A stretch of 54,565 bases of DNA from an uncultured Oscillospiraceae bacterium (GTDB lineage Bacteria; Bacillota; Clostridia; Oscillospirales; Oscillospiraceae): the NCBI GenBank assembly GCA_902478785.1, contig CABSMJ010000014.1, positions 1 to 54,565 on the forward strand, given 5' to 3'. The position numbers and the translations under genes were made by a program. Shown one piece after another: positions 32,181 to 40,906 of the stretch; within the stretch, counting starts at the first letter, position 1; every line of letters starts with the position of its first letter. Under the pieces are notes generated by a model, which was not told the origin of the DNA, did not search any database, and saw nothing but the letters and a program-made list of their open reading frames with translations.

Positions 32181-33794
32181 ATGATCACTGTCAACGACGT
32201 CAGTTTGAACTTCAGCGGACAGACGCTGTTCAAGCACGTGGACCTGAAATTTGTCCCCGGCAACTGCTACGGTATCATCGGCGCCAACGGAGCGGGGAAG
32301 ACCACCTTCCTTCGCATCCTCTCCGGCGATCTGGAGCCCACCACCGGTGAGGTCATCATCCCCAAGGATGAGCGGATGTCCGTGCTGAAGCAGGACCACT
32401 TCCAGTTCGACCAGTTCACCGTGCTGGATACCGTTATCCAGGGCAACCCCAGACTGTATGAGATCATGAAGGAGAAGGATGCCCTCTACGAGAAGGAGGA
32501 CTTCTCCGACGAGGATGGCGTCCGGGCCTCGGAGCTGGAGGCGGAGTTTGCCGATATGGACGGCTGGGAGGCGGAGTCCGACGCCGGGCGCCTGATTCAG
32601 GGCCTGGGGTTGAGTCTGGATCTGCTCCACAGCGAGATGTCCAGCCTGACAGCCAAGGAAAAGGTGAAGGTGATGCTGGCCCAGGCCCTCTTCGGCAAGC
32701 CCGACATCATTTTGCTGGACGAGCCCACCAACCATCTGGACCTGCAGGCCATCGAGTGGCTGGAGGACTTCCTGATGGAATACGAGGGCCTTATCCTGGT
32801 GGTCAGCCATGACCGTCACTTCCTCAACACCGTCTGCACCAGCATCGTAGACGTGGACTACGGCGGCATTCGGATGTATGTGGGCAACTATGAGTTCTGG
32901 TACGAGTCCAGCCAGCTGATGCAGCGGATGATTCGGGACCAGAACCGGAAGAAGGAGGAGAAGATCAAGGAACTCCAGGAGTTTATCTCCCGCTTCTCTG
33001 CCAACAAGTCCAAGTCCAAGCAGGCCACCGCCCGCCGCAAGCTCTTGGATAAGCTGACGGTGGAGGAGATGCCGGCTTCCTCCCGGCGCTATCCCTTCGT
33101 GGGCTTCACCATGGACCGGGAAGTGGGCAAGGAGATCCTCACCGTGGAGGGCCTTTCCAAGACTGTGGATGGACGCAAGGTGCTGGACAATGTCTCCTTC
33201 CGGGTGAACCGGGGAGACAAGATCGCCTTTGTGGGCGAGGATGAGATTGCCAAGACCACCCTTTTCAAGATCCTCATGGAGGAGATGGAGCCCGATGCGG
33301 GCACCTTCAAATGGGGTACCACCATCACCACCAGCTATTTCCCCCTGGACAACTCCGCCTTCTTCAATGACTGCGATCTGAACCTGGTGGAGTGGCTGGC
33401 CCAGTACAGCAAGGACACCAGCGAGTTCTTCCTCCGCGGCTTCCTGGGCCGGATGCTCTTCTCCGGCGATGACGTGTTCAAGCCGGTGAAGGTCCTCTCC
33501 GGTGGTGAGAAGGTGCGGTGCATGCTCTCCCGGATGATGCTCTTTGGGTCCAACGTGCTGATTCTGGACCAGCCCACCAACCACCTGGACCTGGAATCCA
33601 TCACTGCTGTCAACAAGGGTTTGATGGAATTCAAGGGCATCGTCCTCTTTGCCAGCCACGACCACGAGTTCGTCCAGACTGTGGCCAACCGCATCATGGA
33701 GTTCCATGACGGCAAGCTCATCGACAAGATGTGCTCCTATGATGACTATATCGCCACCCAGCGGGAAGAGGCTCTGGCCCGTCTGGAGCAGTAA
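32181..33794 (+). CDS. ABC-F family ATPase with one degenerate ATP site
   Basis: A 537-aa soluble protein of two ABC domains joined by a charged helical linker (about 240-300), the ABC-F layout of ribosome-acting proteins. NBD1 has Walker A GANGAGKT (34-41) and Walker B ILLDEPTNHLD (177-187), but its signature is the unusual SSLTAKEK (154-161). NBD2 has signature LSGGEK (439-444), a degenerate Walker A (GEDEIAKTT, 352-360) and Gln464 where the catalytic Glu belongs (LDQPTNHLD). So one composite site looks functional and the other not. The layout resembles B. subtilis YkpA. No resistance role is implied by the sequence. Confidence 0.88.
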   Translation: MITVNDVSLNFSGQTLFKHVDLKFVPGNCYGIIGANGAGKTTFLRILSGDLEPTTGEVIIPKDERMSVLKQDHFQFDQFTVLDTVIQGNPRLYEIMKEKDALYEKEDFSDEDGVRASELEAEFADMDGWEAESDAGRLIQGLGLSLDLLHSEMSSLTAKEKVKVMLAQALFGKPDIILLDEPTNHLDLQAIEWLEDFLMEYEGLILVVSHDRHFLNTVCTSIVDVDYGGIRMYVGNYEFWYESSQLMQRMIRDQNRKKEEKIKELQEFISRFSANKSKSKQATARRKLLDKLTVEEMPASSRRYPFVGFTMDREVGKEILTVEGLSKTVDGRKVLDNVSFRVNRGDKIAFVGEDEIAKTTLFKILMEEMEPDAGTFKWGTTITTSYFPLDNSAFFNDCDLNLVEWLAQYSKDTSEFFLRGFLGRMLFSGDDVFKPVKVLSGGEKVRCMLSRMMLFGSNVLILDQPTNHLDLESITAVNKGLMEFKGIVLFASHDHEFVQTVANRIMEFHDGKLIDKMCSYDDYIATQREEALARLEQ

Positions 33795-33811
33795 GTTCCT
33801 TTGCATCTGAA

Positions 33812-33850
33812 AGCTCCCCCGCCTGCAAATGCAGGCGAGGGGAGCTCTTT
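33812..33850 (+). terminator. Terminator of the ABC-F gene
   Basis: AGCTCCCC..GCCTGC pairs with GCAGGC..GGGGAGCT (33812-33846), followed by CTTTT. Confidence 0.8.
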
Positions 33851-33886
33851 TCCGGGCAGGGGAGAGGAACACGGGCAGCAGATATA

Positions 33887-33922
33887 AAAACAGAGGGTAT
33901 CCCACAGGATACCCTCTGTTTT
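33887..33922. terminator. Bidirectional terminator, chiefly for queA
   Basis: A 16-bp perfect inverted repeat (33887-33902 with 33907-33922), A4 on one side and T4 on the other, loop CACA; it lies 24 nt past the queA stop. Confidence 0.85.
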
Positions 33923-33946
33923 CGGTTGCAGTAAAGGGGAAATACT

Positions 33947-34972
33947 TTAATAGATAAACATGGCATCGCCAAAGGAGAAGAACCGGTATTTCTCCCGCAC
34001 CGCCTCCTCATAGGCGGCCAGAATGTGCTCCCGGCCCGCCAGAGCGGACACCAGCATAATGAGGGTGGACTCAGGCAGGTGGAAGTTGGTGATGAGCCCG
34101 TCCAGCACTTTGAAGCGATAGCCCGGATAGATATAGATGCTGGTCCAGCCGGAGCGGGCCTCCATGGTGCCGTCGGGATTGGCCCAGGACTCCACGGTGC
34201 GGCAGGAGGTGGTGCCCACGCAGATGACCCGTCCGCCGTTTTGCTTGGTGCGGTTGATGAGGTCCGCCGTCTCCTGGGGGATGGTGCAGAACTCGCTGTG
34301 CATCTCGTGGTCCTCGATGGAGTCCTCCTTCACCGGCCGGAAGGTGCCCAGGCCCACATGGAGGGTGACATAGCCGATGCCCACGCCCATATCGGCGATC
34401 TGCTGAAGCAGCTCCTTGGTGAAGTGGAGCCCGGCGGTGGGGGCGGCGGCAGAGCCCAGCTCCTTGGAGTAGACCGTCTGATACCGCTCATTGTCCTGCA
34501 GCTCCGCCTTGATATAGGGGGGAAGAGGCATTTTGCCCAGGGCCTCCAGCACCTCCAGGAAGATGCCCTCATAGTGGAAGCGGACCAGACGGTTTCCCCC
34601 CTCCACCTCGTCTACGATCTCGGCGGTCAGCTCGCCGTTGCCGAAGGAGACCTGGGCACCGGGGCGGAGCTTCTTGCCCGGGCGCACCAGGCACTCCCAC
34701 ACGTTGTCGCCCTTGTCGGTCAAAAGCAGGATCTCACAGGCGCCGCCTCCGGGCAGCCGGTGTCCCAACAGCCGGGCAGGGAGGACCCGAGAGTCGTTGA
34801 GGATCAGGCAGTCGCCGGGGCGGAGGAATTGGGGCAGTTCAAAAAAGTGATGGTGTTCCGTGGCGCCGGTGTGCTTGTCCAGCAGCAAAAGCCGGGACTG
34901 GTCCCGCTTTTCCAGCGGCGTCTGGGCGATAAGTTCCTTGGGAAGGTCAAAGTAAAAGTCTGAGGTTTTCAT
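33947..34972 (-). CDS. queA: tRNA preQ1(34) S-adenosylmethionine ribosyltransferase-isomerase
   Basis: A 341-aa enzyme that transfers the ribosyl part of SAM to preQ1 in tRNA, forming epoxyqueuosine. Family motifs: DFYFDLPKELIAQTPLEKRD near the N terminus, LILNDSRVLPARL, GLHFTKELL, and HVGLGTFRPV. The start ATG at 34972 fits QueA length; no strong ribosome site is visible there, and a TTG six codons earlier is also possible. It follows the spoIID gene on the same strand by 27 nt. The partner gene tgt lies about 6 kb away on the other strand. Confidence 0.94.
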   Translation of the reverse strand: MKTSDFYFDLPKELIAQTPLEKRDQSRLLLLDKHTGATEHHHFFELPQFLRPGDCLILNDSRVLPARLLGHRLPGGGACEILLLTDKGDNVWECLVRPGKKLRPGAQVSFGNGELTAEIVDEVEGGNRLVRFHYEGIFLEVLEALGKMPLPPYIKAELQDNERYQTVYSKELGSAAAPTAGLHFTKELLQQIADMGVGIGYVTLHVGLGTFRPVKEDSIEDHEMHSEFCTIPQETADLINRTKQNGGRVICVGTTSCRTVESWANPDGTMEARSGWTSIYIYPGYRFKVLDGLITNFHLPESTLIMLVSALAGREHILAAYEEAVREKYRFFSFGDAMFIY

Positions 34973-34999
34973 AGATCTTGTTTCGTCCAATCCCGGGCG

Positions 35000-36598
35000 T
35001 TATCCAATGGTGACGCCCGTATAATAGAAATTGAGGATATCCAGATAGGAGAAGCCCTGCTGGGCCATGGCGCTGGCGCCGTACTGGCTCATGCCCACAT
35101 TGTGGCCGCTGCCGGTACCGGTGATGGTGAAGGTGCCGCTGCTGCCGGAGGATGCCTTGGAGCTGGCGGCAGAACCCAGAACCGAGGTGCCGGAGGAGGT
35201 GATGACATAGGGCGTGGTGCCGCTCCAGGGGCTGACGGTACCGCTGCCGGAGATGGTATACACCCCATCCAGAGAGGTGAGGGGGTTGGAAGCGCTGTTG
35301 ATATACCAGGTACCACTGTTTCCCGTTCCTCCGCTGCCGCCGGAAATGTCAAAGCGCATACTTCTGACCGACTTTCCGTAGGTACTGCTATAAAAGACAG
35401 TGCGGCAGGTCTCCCGGGAAACGGTGAGAGATTTGCCCGCCGTGTCCACAAAGGTCACCTGAAGCACGTTGCCCATATTGGTCCGGGCGGATACATACAC
35501 ATCCGCCACCGTGCCGATGGAGTAGCCCTTGGTCTGGAGGATGTAGGTCAGTTCCGCAGAGGTATAAGTCACCGTATACTGGTAATTGGGGATGGAGATG
35601 GTGGCCTCATAGGGGTCCTTTTTCCCTTTGAGATATCCCACATCGCTACCCCAGACATTGGCTGCGTCCTCCGTGGCACCGCCGTCGGAGGAGTGGTACA
35701 CCGCCTCCACCAAAGTGCCGTTATAATAGAGGCACTGCCCTCTGGTAGCGTTTACAGCAGAGTCAGTGGCGGTGGACTGGGCGCTGGCGCCGGTGTAGAC
35801 CTGGCAATCGGTGGTGTTGCACACGTCAAAACCGTATGTACTCAAGTGCTTGGTAGTGCGGCAGGCATAGGTCCGGGCGCAGACGGCCTGGGCTTTCAGC
35901 GCCTCGGCGGGGAATCCGCTGCCCATCTCACCGGGGAGGACGCCCTTGACATAGTCCTCCAGGCCCACCACATTGATGACATTGATGGCGCCGCCGGTGA
36001 CTCGCTGGTATTCAAAGCCACCGTGATAGCGGTAGCCCTTGAACCAGGTGATGGGATCGCCGCCGGAGTCCTGGGGCATGACGCCCAGACTGCGGACGCC
36101 CAGGCAGTCGAACTGAAAGAGCACCGTGTCGGTGCCGGTGACAATCACGGTGACGCCGGTGGAGCTGGGCGACACGGCAGTGCCACCCACGGAGGCGGCG
36201 GCACTTTGGGCCGCGGAGGAGCTGGCATAGGAACCCATCCGCACAACAAAGGAGCCGGAGATATAGGCAGGGAAGGCTCCGGAATAGCCGGCAGCGGCAC
36301 TTTGCGCCGCCTGGAAGCTGGCGTAGGTGCCGGGGAGCTGGACCCGCCAGCTGTCCTCGCTGGTCATGGAGATGGTGATCTGCCCCGTGGAGCCCAGAGA
36401 AACGAACTGCCGCTGGTCGTCAAAATAGCCGAAGGCGTATCCTGCTCCTTGGGCATTTTCCAGGTTGGCGGTGGTCAGAGCGCCGCTGCCGTATTTCAGT
36501 CCCACCTTCACTGTGTCATTGACCACGGCCGAGGCCGAGGTGGTGGAAAGGGCAAAAAAAAGCAGGCATACCGCCGTCGCAAGAAAGAATTTTTTCAT
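35000..36598 (-). CDS. SpoIID/LytB domain protein with SPOR-like repeats
   Basis: A 532-aa secreted protein. The signal peptide is MKKFFLATAVCLLFFALSTT then SASA, cut near residue 24. Two SPOR-like segments (about 80-155) carry the repeated pattern (T/S)YAS-AQSAAA. The SpoIID core follows (about 185-400): VVGLEDYVKGVLPGEM, ALKAQAVCARTYA and YHSSDGGATEDAANVW. A Gly/Ser-rich tail ends with GSGHNVGMSQYGASAMAQQG, also a SpoIID motif. SpoIID proteins cleave denuded peptidoglycan during engulfment. This could be SpoIID itself or a vegetative paralogue. GGAGGTTTG precedes the ATG at 36598. Confidence 0.85.
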   Translation of the reverse strand: MKKFFLATAVCLLFFALSTTSASAVVNDTVKVGLKYGSGALTTANLENAQGAGYAFGYFDDQRQFVSLGSTGQITISMTSEDSWRVQLPGTYASFQAAQSAAAGYSGAFPAYISGSFVVRMGSYASSSAAQSAAASVGGTAVSPSSTGVTVIVTGTDTVLFQFDCLGVRSLGVMPQDSGGDPITWFKGYRYHGGFEYQRVTGGAINVINVVGLEDYVKGVLPGEMGSGFPAEALKAQAVCARTYACRTTKHLSTYGFDVCNTTDCQVYTGASAQSTATDSAVNATRGQCLYYNGTLVEAVYHSSDGGATEDAANVWGSDVGYLKGKKDPYEATISIPNYQYTVTYTSAELTYILQTKGYSIGTVADVYVSARTNMGNVLQVTFVDTAGKSLTVSRETCRTVFYSSTYGKSVRSMRFDISGGSGGTGNSGTWYINSASNPLTSLDGVYTISGSGTVSPWSGTTPYVITSSGTSVLGSAASSKASSGSSGTFTITGTGSGHNVGMSQYGASAMAQQGFSYLDILNFYYTGVTIG

Positions 36599-36796
36599 AG
36601 GCAAACCTCCGTGTGCAGCTGGGCAGTCTATTGTGGCAAAATCCTTCTGCGCCAAGGAGAAAACGCACCCCAAAAGGCGAAAAAGAAGGAAATTTCCGAT
36701 TGACTCGCAGGAAAAATTGTGCTACCATAATGCGGAACTTATTTTTGCAAGAAAGACTTTTGTCCGTGCTATAAATACATAGCGAAGGCATATCTC

Positions 36797-36824
36797 TTCT
36801 CAAGCAAATATAAAATAGTATAAT
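36797..36824 (+). promoter_or_regulatory. Probable promoter of asd
   Basis: TATAAT (36819-36824) with a weak -35, TTCTCA (36797-36802), 16 bp apart. The leader holds a GTGGGG/CCCCAC pairing but no lysine riboswitch that I can recognise. Confidence 0.5.
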
Positions 36825-36903
36825 ACAAACCCGGGTGGGGTTGCAAGCGGATTCGTCAAATTTCTGCCCACCCCACAGGGAAACGACATGGGAGGAAAAA
36901 GAC

Positions 36904-37998
36904 ATGAAACAGTATCGGGTCGGCATCATCGGCTGTACCGGCATGGTGGGCCAGCGTTTTGTCACGTTGATGGAAAATCACCCTTGGTTCCGCCTGACGG
37001 CTCTGGCTGCCAGCGGCCGCAGCGCCGGCAAGACCTATGCCCAGGCGGTGGAGGGCCGGTGGGCCATGACCACGCCTATCCCTGCCCAGGCTGCGGAGCT
37101 GGTGGTGCTGGACGCCCAGGCCGATGCGGAGAAATTGGCCGGCATGGTGGATTTCTGTTTCTGCGCTGTGGATATGAAGAAGGAGGAGATCCGGGCTCTG
37201 GAGGAGCGCTATGCCAAGATGGAGTGCCCCATCGTCTCCAATAACTCCGCCCACCGCTGGACCGACGACGTGCCCATGGTGGTGCCGGAGCTGAACCCGG
37301 AGCACCTGGCGGTCATCGAGTCCCAGCGCAAGCGGCTGGGCACCAAGCGGGGCTTCATCGCGGTCAAGTCCAACTGCTCCATCCAGTCCTATGCTCCGGC
37401 TCTGCATCCCCTGCGGAAGCATGGCCTGGAAAAGGTTCTGGTGTGTACCTATCAGGCCATTTCCGGCGCGGGCAAGACCTTTGAGCGCTGGCCGGAGATG
37501 GTGGACAACTGCATCCCCTACATCGGCGGCGAGGAGGAGAAGAGCGAGCAGGAGCCTCTGAAAGTCTGGGGCAGCGTGGAGAACGGCAAGATCGTCAAGG
37601 CCGCCGGACCCTCCATCACCGCCCAGTGCTTCCGGGTGGCCTGCCAGGACGGTCACATGGCCGCCGTGTTCATGAAGTTTGCCGATGGAAAGGCCCCCTC
37701 CATGGAGCAGATCAAGGCCGATTGGGCCTCCTTCCGCGGCCGGGCTCAGGAGCTGGAACTGCCCTCCGCCCCCAAGCAGTTCCTGCACTACTTTGAGGAG
37801 CCCGACCGTCCCCAGACCCGGCTGGACCGAAATCTGGAAAACGGCATGGCGATCTCCCTGGGCCGTCTGCGTCCGGACACCCAGTACGACTATAAGTTCG
37901 TGGGCCTGAGCCACAACACCCTCCGGGGCGCCGCCGGCGGCGCAGTGCTGCTGGCCGAGCTGCTGTGCGCCGAGGGGTACATCGAGCCCGTCTGCTGA
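36904..37998 (+). CDS. asd: Aspartate-semialdehyde dehydrogenase
   Basis: A 364-aa NADP-dependent enzyme that reduces aspartyl phosphate to the semialdehyde, the branch point to lysine/diaminopimelate, threonine and methionine. The nucleotide loop GCTGMVGQR is at 10-18; the catalytic Cys is probably C158 in VKSNCSIQ. Length and CSIQ context resemble the archaeal/fungal type found in many Clostridia. GGGAGGAAAAAGAC precedes the ATG. dapA follows, so the two make diaminopimelate precursors for the cell wall. Confidence 0.93.
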   Translation: MKQYRVGIIGCTGMVGQRFVTLMENHPWFRLTALAASGRSAGKTYAQAVEGRWAMTTPIPAQAAELVVLDAQADAEKLAGMVDFCFCAVDMKKEEIRALEERYAKMECPIVSNNSAHRWTDDVPMVVPELNPEHLAVIESQRKRLGTKRGFIAVKSNCSIQSYAPALHPLRKHGLEKVLVCTYQAISGAGKTFERWPEMVDNCIPYIGGEEEKSEQEPLKVWGSVENGKIVKAAGPSITAQCFRVACQDGHMAAVFMKFADGKAPSMEQIKADWASFRGRAQELELPSAPKQFLHYFEEPDRPQTRLDRNLENGMAISLGRLRPDTQYDYKFVGLSHNTLRGAAGGAVLLAELLCAEGYIEPVC

Positions 37999-38041
37999 TC
38001 CAGCGGCCTTTCGAGGCGTCAGAAAATTCTTCTACAAAAGA

Positions 38042-38082
38042 CAGGTACGCGTTTCCATCGGAGACGTGTACCTGCTTTTTTT
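38042..38082 (+). terminator. Terminator of asd
   Basis: CAGGTACGCGT pairs with ACGTGTACCTG (38042-38052 with 38064-38074), one wobble, then CTTTTTTT. Confidence 0.8.
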
Positions 38083-38125
38083 GTCAAAGTTGCAGGTGAA
38101 AACAGGGAAAAGGAGTGGATTTACT

Positions 38126-39010
38126 GTGAAGCATCCGATCTTTACAGGCTCTGGTGTAGCAATTATAACGCCGTTTTCTCAGGAAGGGGTGAACTTGGAG
38201 ACCTTTGGCCATCTGTTGGATGCCCAACTGGAGGCAGGGACCGACGCTATCATTGTCTGCGGCACCACCGGTGAGGCCTCCACCATGACCTACGATGAGC
38301 GGATGGCGGCGGTGGAGTTCTGCGTGAACCACGTGGACGGGCGGGTCCCGGTGATCGCCGGTACCGGGTCCAACAACACGGAAAACGCCATTGCACTCTC
38401 CCGGGACGCTCAGAGGGCCGGTGCCGATGGGATTTTGGTGGTGACTCCTTATTATAATAAGGCCACCCAGGAGGGACTGTACCGCCACTATACCGCTGTG
38501 GCCGATGCGGTGGAGGTGCCCATGATTCTCTATGACGTGCCCTCCCGCACCGGCGTGGCCATTCAGCCGGAGACCTATGCCCGATTGTCCCAGCACCCCA
38601 ATATCGTTGGCGTCAAGGAGGCGGGCGGAAACTTTGCTCAGATGCAGCGGACCCGGAACCTGTGTCCGGAGGATTTTTACATCTGGTCCGGCAACGACGA
38701 TGAAACGGCGGCCATCTGCCTTTTGGGTGGGGTGGGGGTCATCTCCGTGGTGGCCAATGTCCTGCCGAGTGTGATGCACCAGTTGACGGAGCTGTGCCGT
38801 CAGGACCGTTTTCGGGAGGCGGGGGCATTGCAGCAAAAGCTTCGAAAACTGACCGATGCCCTTTTCTGCGAGGTGAATCCCATTCCTGTCAAGACGGCTT
38901 TGCAGCTGATGGGCTGGGAAGTGGGACCTTTGCGTCTGCCTCTTTGCCCTATGGGGGAGAGCCATTTGCTCCAGCTCAAAGAGGCGCTGGAGGAGTGGGT
39001 ACTTCTGTAA
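38126..39010 (+). CDS. dapA: 4-hydroxy-tetrahydrodipicolinate synthase
   Basis: A 294-aa aldolase that condenses pyruvate with aspartate semialdehyde. The Schiff-base Lys is K164 in GVKEAGG, the catalytic Tyr Y136 in ILYDVPSRTG, and CGTTGEASTM (45-54) is the substrate motif. GTG at 38126 has AAAGGAG upstream and gives the usual family length. Also supplies dipicolinate for spores if spoVF genes exist elsewhere. Confidence 0.95.
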   Translation: MKHPIFTGSGVAIITPFSQEGVNLETFGHLLDAQLEAGTDAIIVCGTTGEASTMTYDERMAAVEFCVNHVDGRVPVIAGTGSNNTENAIALSRDAQRAGADGILVVTPYYNKATQEGLYRHYTAVADAVEVPMILYDVPSRTGVAIQPETYARLSQHPNIVGVKEAGGNFAQMQRTRNLCPEDFYIWSGNDDETAAICLLGGVGVISVVANVLPSVMHQLTELCRQDRFREAGALQQKLRKLTDALFCEVNPIPVKTALQLMGWEVGPLRLPLCPMGESHLLQLKEALEEWVLL

Positions 39011-39011
39011 G

Positions 39012-39045
39012 AAAAAAGCGCATCCCGTGTGGGATGCGCTTTTTT
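39012..39045. terminator. Bidirectional terminator between dapA and the redox operon
   Basis: AAAAAAGCGCATCCC pairs with GGGATGCGCTTTTTT (39012-39026 with 39031-39045) over a GTGT loop, with U tract on both strands. Confidence 0.9.
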
Positions 39046-39919
39046 ACTGTGCTTTTTTTCGGGAGCGGGAGATCGTCCAGCAGATGGCATCCTGAGGACA
39101 GGCGCCGCGGCAGACACCGCAGCGGATGCAGTCGGGACTGTTGGGATGCTGATGGACAGGAATGTCCATGGGACAGGCCTTTTGACAGGCGCCGCAGCTG
39201 GTGCAGCGGCTGCGGTCGATGGAAAAGCGCTGAAAGGCAATGGGATTGAAGAGGCCGTAGATAGCGCCCAAGGGACACAGGTACCGGCAGAAGGGGCGGT
39301 ATACCATCAGGGACAGCACCAGCAATACCACCAGCAGCGCTGCCTTCCAGGTGAAGAGCCAGCCCAATGCCGCCCGCAGTCCGGGATTGGCGGCCAGCAG
39401 GGGAATGCCGCCGAAGAGAGTTCCGGAGGGGCAGATGTATTTGCAGAACCAGGGCTTGCCCTGTCCCACTATGTCCAGCACCGTCAGGGGCAGGACCACC
39501 ACAAAGCCCACCAGGATGAAATACTTCAGATATTTCAGCCATCGATCCCCGGGCAGCTTTTTCCGCTTGAGAGGGAAGGGGATCCGGTGCAGCAGATCCT
39601 GAACCAGACCGAAGGGGCACAGCCAGCCGCAGACAAACCGGCCGAAGAGGGCACCCACCACCAGGAGAAACCCGGCCACATAGAAGGCGAAGTGGTAGTT
39701 CCGGTCCGACAGAACTGCCTGAAAGGAGCCGATGGGACAGGCCCCCAGAGCGCCGGGGCAGGAATAGCAGTTCAGCCCTGGGACGCAGAACTGTTTGGAA
39801 GCGCCTTTCCAGATGGTACCTCTGGCAAAACCGGCGGCGTAACCGTTTGTCAGAGCGGTGAAGCAAAACTGTACGGCGGTGCGCAGATGTCTGCGCAGGC
39901 GGTAAAGCAGCTTAGCCAA
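39044..39919 (-). CDS. NapH-like polyferredoxin membrane protein
   Basis: A 291-aa membrane iron-sulfur protein with about five helices. Each CxxxCP motif (C97-C101 in CGWLCP, C211-C215 in CRYLCP) follows a helix as in NapH/NosR/CcoG-type electron carriers; further cysteines occur at 45, 51, 54, 61, 159 and 163. Two 4Fe-4S clusters are held by C239-C242-C245-C249 and C264-C267-C270-C274. It probably passes electrons between membrane donors and the thioredoxin-like lipoprotein encoded first in this operon. It overlaps the CD1871A gene by 8 nt. Confidence 0.85.
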   Translation of the reverse strand: MAKLLYRLRRHLRTAVQFCFTALTNGYAAGFARGTIWKGASKQFCVPGLNCYSCPGALGACPIGSFQAVLSDRNYHFAFYVAGFLLVVGALFGRFVCGWLCPFGLVQDLLHRIPFPLKRKKLPGDRWLKYLKYFILVGFVVVLPLTVLDIVGQGKPWFCKYICPSGTLFGGIPLLAANPGLRAALGWLFTWKAALLVVLLVLSLMVYRPFCRYLCPLGAIYGLFNPIAFQRFSIDRSRCTSCGACQKACPMDIPVHQHPNSPDCIRCGVCRGACPQDAICWTISRSRKKAQ

Positions 39920-40058
39920 GGCCGATACACTCCATGCAGAGATTGGCCGCCTTGCGCAGGACCACTTCCGCCTCCCCGCGCCCTACGCCGATGGCCAGGA
40001 AGGCGGCGCCCAGCCCCAAAAGCAACAGCGCTGCACCGTACTTTTTCCAGACACTCAT
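39912..40058 (-). CDS. CD1871A family CXXC-motif small membrane protein
   Basis: A 48-aa protein: MSVWKKYG, one helix (about 8-24), then EAEVVLRKAANLCMECIGLG with C41 and C44. The CxECIG(L/I)G end is the mark of the CD1871A family, first noted in C. difficile between a thioredoxin-like and a 4Fe-4S protein gene, the same order as here. It overlaps both neighbours (ATGA with the lipoprotein gene). It may relay thiol electrons; the function is not established. Confidence 0.82.
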   Translation of the reverse strand: MSVWKKYGAALLLLGLGAAFLAIGVGRGEAEVVLRKAANLCMECIGLG

Positions 40059-40633
40059 TCCTGCGCCTCCGCTAGTACTTCGTCCAAAATCTGGGACCAC
40101 TGGGCCTGATCCATGGCACCGGAATAGGCATAGCCCACCTGGTTCCCTGTGCTGTCCACAAAGAAAGCGGTAGGCGTGCCGGAGATCTGGGCGGCGATAT
40201 GATACAGATCCTCGGAGAGGAGCAGCTGGGTGTAGTCCGCTCCGGCGGTGGTAACAATGTCCTGGGCCAGATCCAGCTGGCCCTGATTATAACTGCCGTC
40301 CTGGTCCATCACATCCAGCACCAGACCCAGAACCTGGACGCCCTGGTCTGCATACTCCTGGGCCAGGGCACTGAGCTCGGGCATCTCCTGGATGCAGTAG
40401 CCGCAGGAGGTGGTCCAGACGTTCACCATGGTCAGCGTGTGATCGGACAAAATGGATTCGTCCACTTGATTGCCCTCCAGGTCTGGAGCGGTAAAGCTGC
40501 TGAGGATGCCCGGGGTGCTTTCCGACTCTGGGGAAGAGGAGGGCGGTGCCGTCTCGCTTCCGGAGCCGCAGGCGCTCAGGCTTAGGGCCAGGAGCAGTGC
40601 GGTGCCGCAAAGGCAAGAAAAACGTTTATGCAT
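40055..40633 (-). CDS. TlpA/thioredoxin-like lipoprotein
   Basis: A 192-aa lipoprotein: signal MHKRFSCLCGTALLLALSLS then AC with C22 lipidated, a Ser/Pro linker to about 45, and a TlpA/AhpC-type thioredoxin fold with active site CGYC (77-80) in NVWTTSCGYCIQEMP, and SGTPTAFFVD with the cis-Pro (T-P). It acts outside the membrane on disulfides or peroxides. GGAGG precedes the ATG at 40633. First of a three-gene operon. Confidence 0.9.
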   Translation of the reverse strand: MHKRFSCLCGTALLLALSLSACGSGSETAPPSSSPESESTPGILSSFTAPDLEGNQVDESILSDHTLTMVNVWTTSCGYCIQEMPELSALAQEYADQGVQVLGLVLDVMDQDGSYNQGQLDLAQDIVTTAGADYTQLLLSEDLYHIAAQISGTPTAFFVDSTGNQVGYAYSGAMDQAQWSQILDEVLAEAQE

Positions 40634-40745
40634 GAAAATCCTCCGATCTACCGCTGTGGGCGGCATAGTCATATTTTTAATGTCTGTCATCCGATACCTC
40701 TTGGGTTGGAAACATCCCAAGATCCGAAAGGCCGATTGTGTGGCC

Positions 40746-40774
40746 ATTGTATCCACTGGCAGGAGGGCTGTCAA
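40746..40774 (-). promoter_or_regulatory. Promoter of the redox operon
   Basis: On the minus strand TTGACA (40769-40774), 17-bp spacer, TACAAT (40746-40751). The leader of about 105 nt holds a hairpin CTTGGG/CCCAAG (40700-40721). Confidence 0.75.
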
Positions 40775-40813
40775 GGGCGTTTTTCTGCATCAGCCGCAGA
40801 AGTTGGAAAAGAG

Positions 40814-40842
40814 TTGCCAAACCGGGCGGATTCGGGTATAAT
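40814..40842 (+). promoter_or_regulatory. Promoter of tgt
   Basis: TTGCCA (40814-40819), 17-bp spacer, TATAAT (40837-40842), back to back with the redox-operon promoter. Confidence 0.75.
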
Positions 40843-40906
40843 CGCTTCTGGACTGCGTCTTGCCTGCCGGGAAGCGCCGTCCCCTATCCTGAGCAGGAGG
40901 CAAGAG

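Noticed and set aside
36825..36903. A lysine riboswitch before asd
   Set aside because: The leader is too short (about 75 nt) for a lysine riboswitch and lacks its junction motifs.
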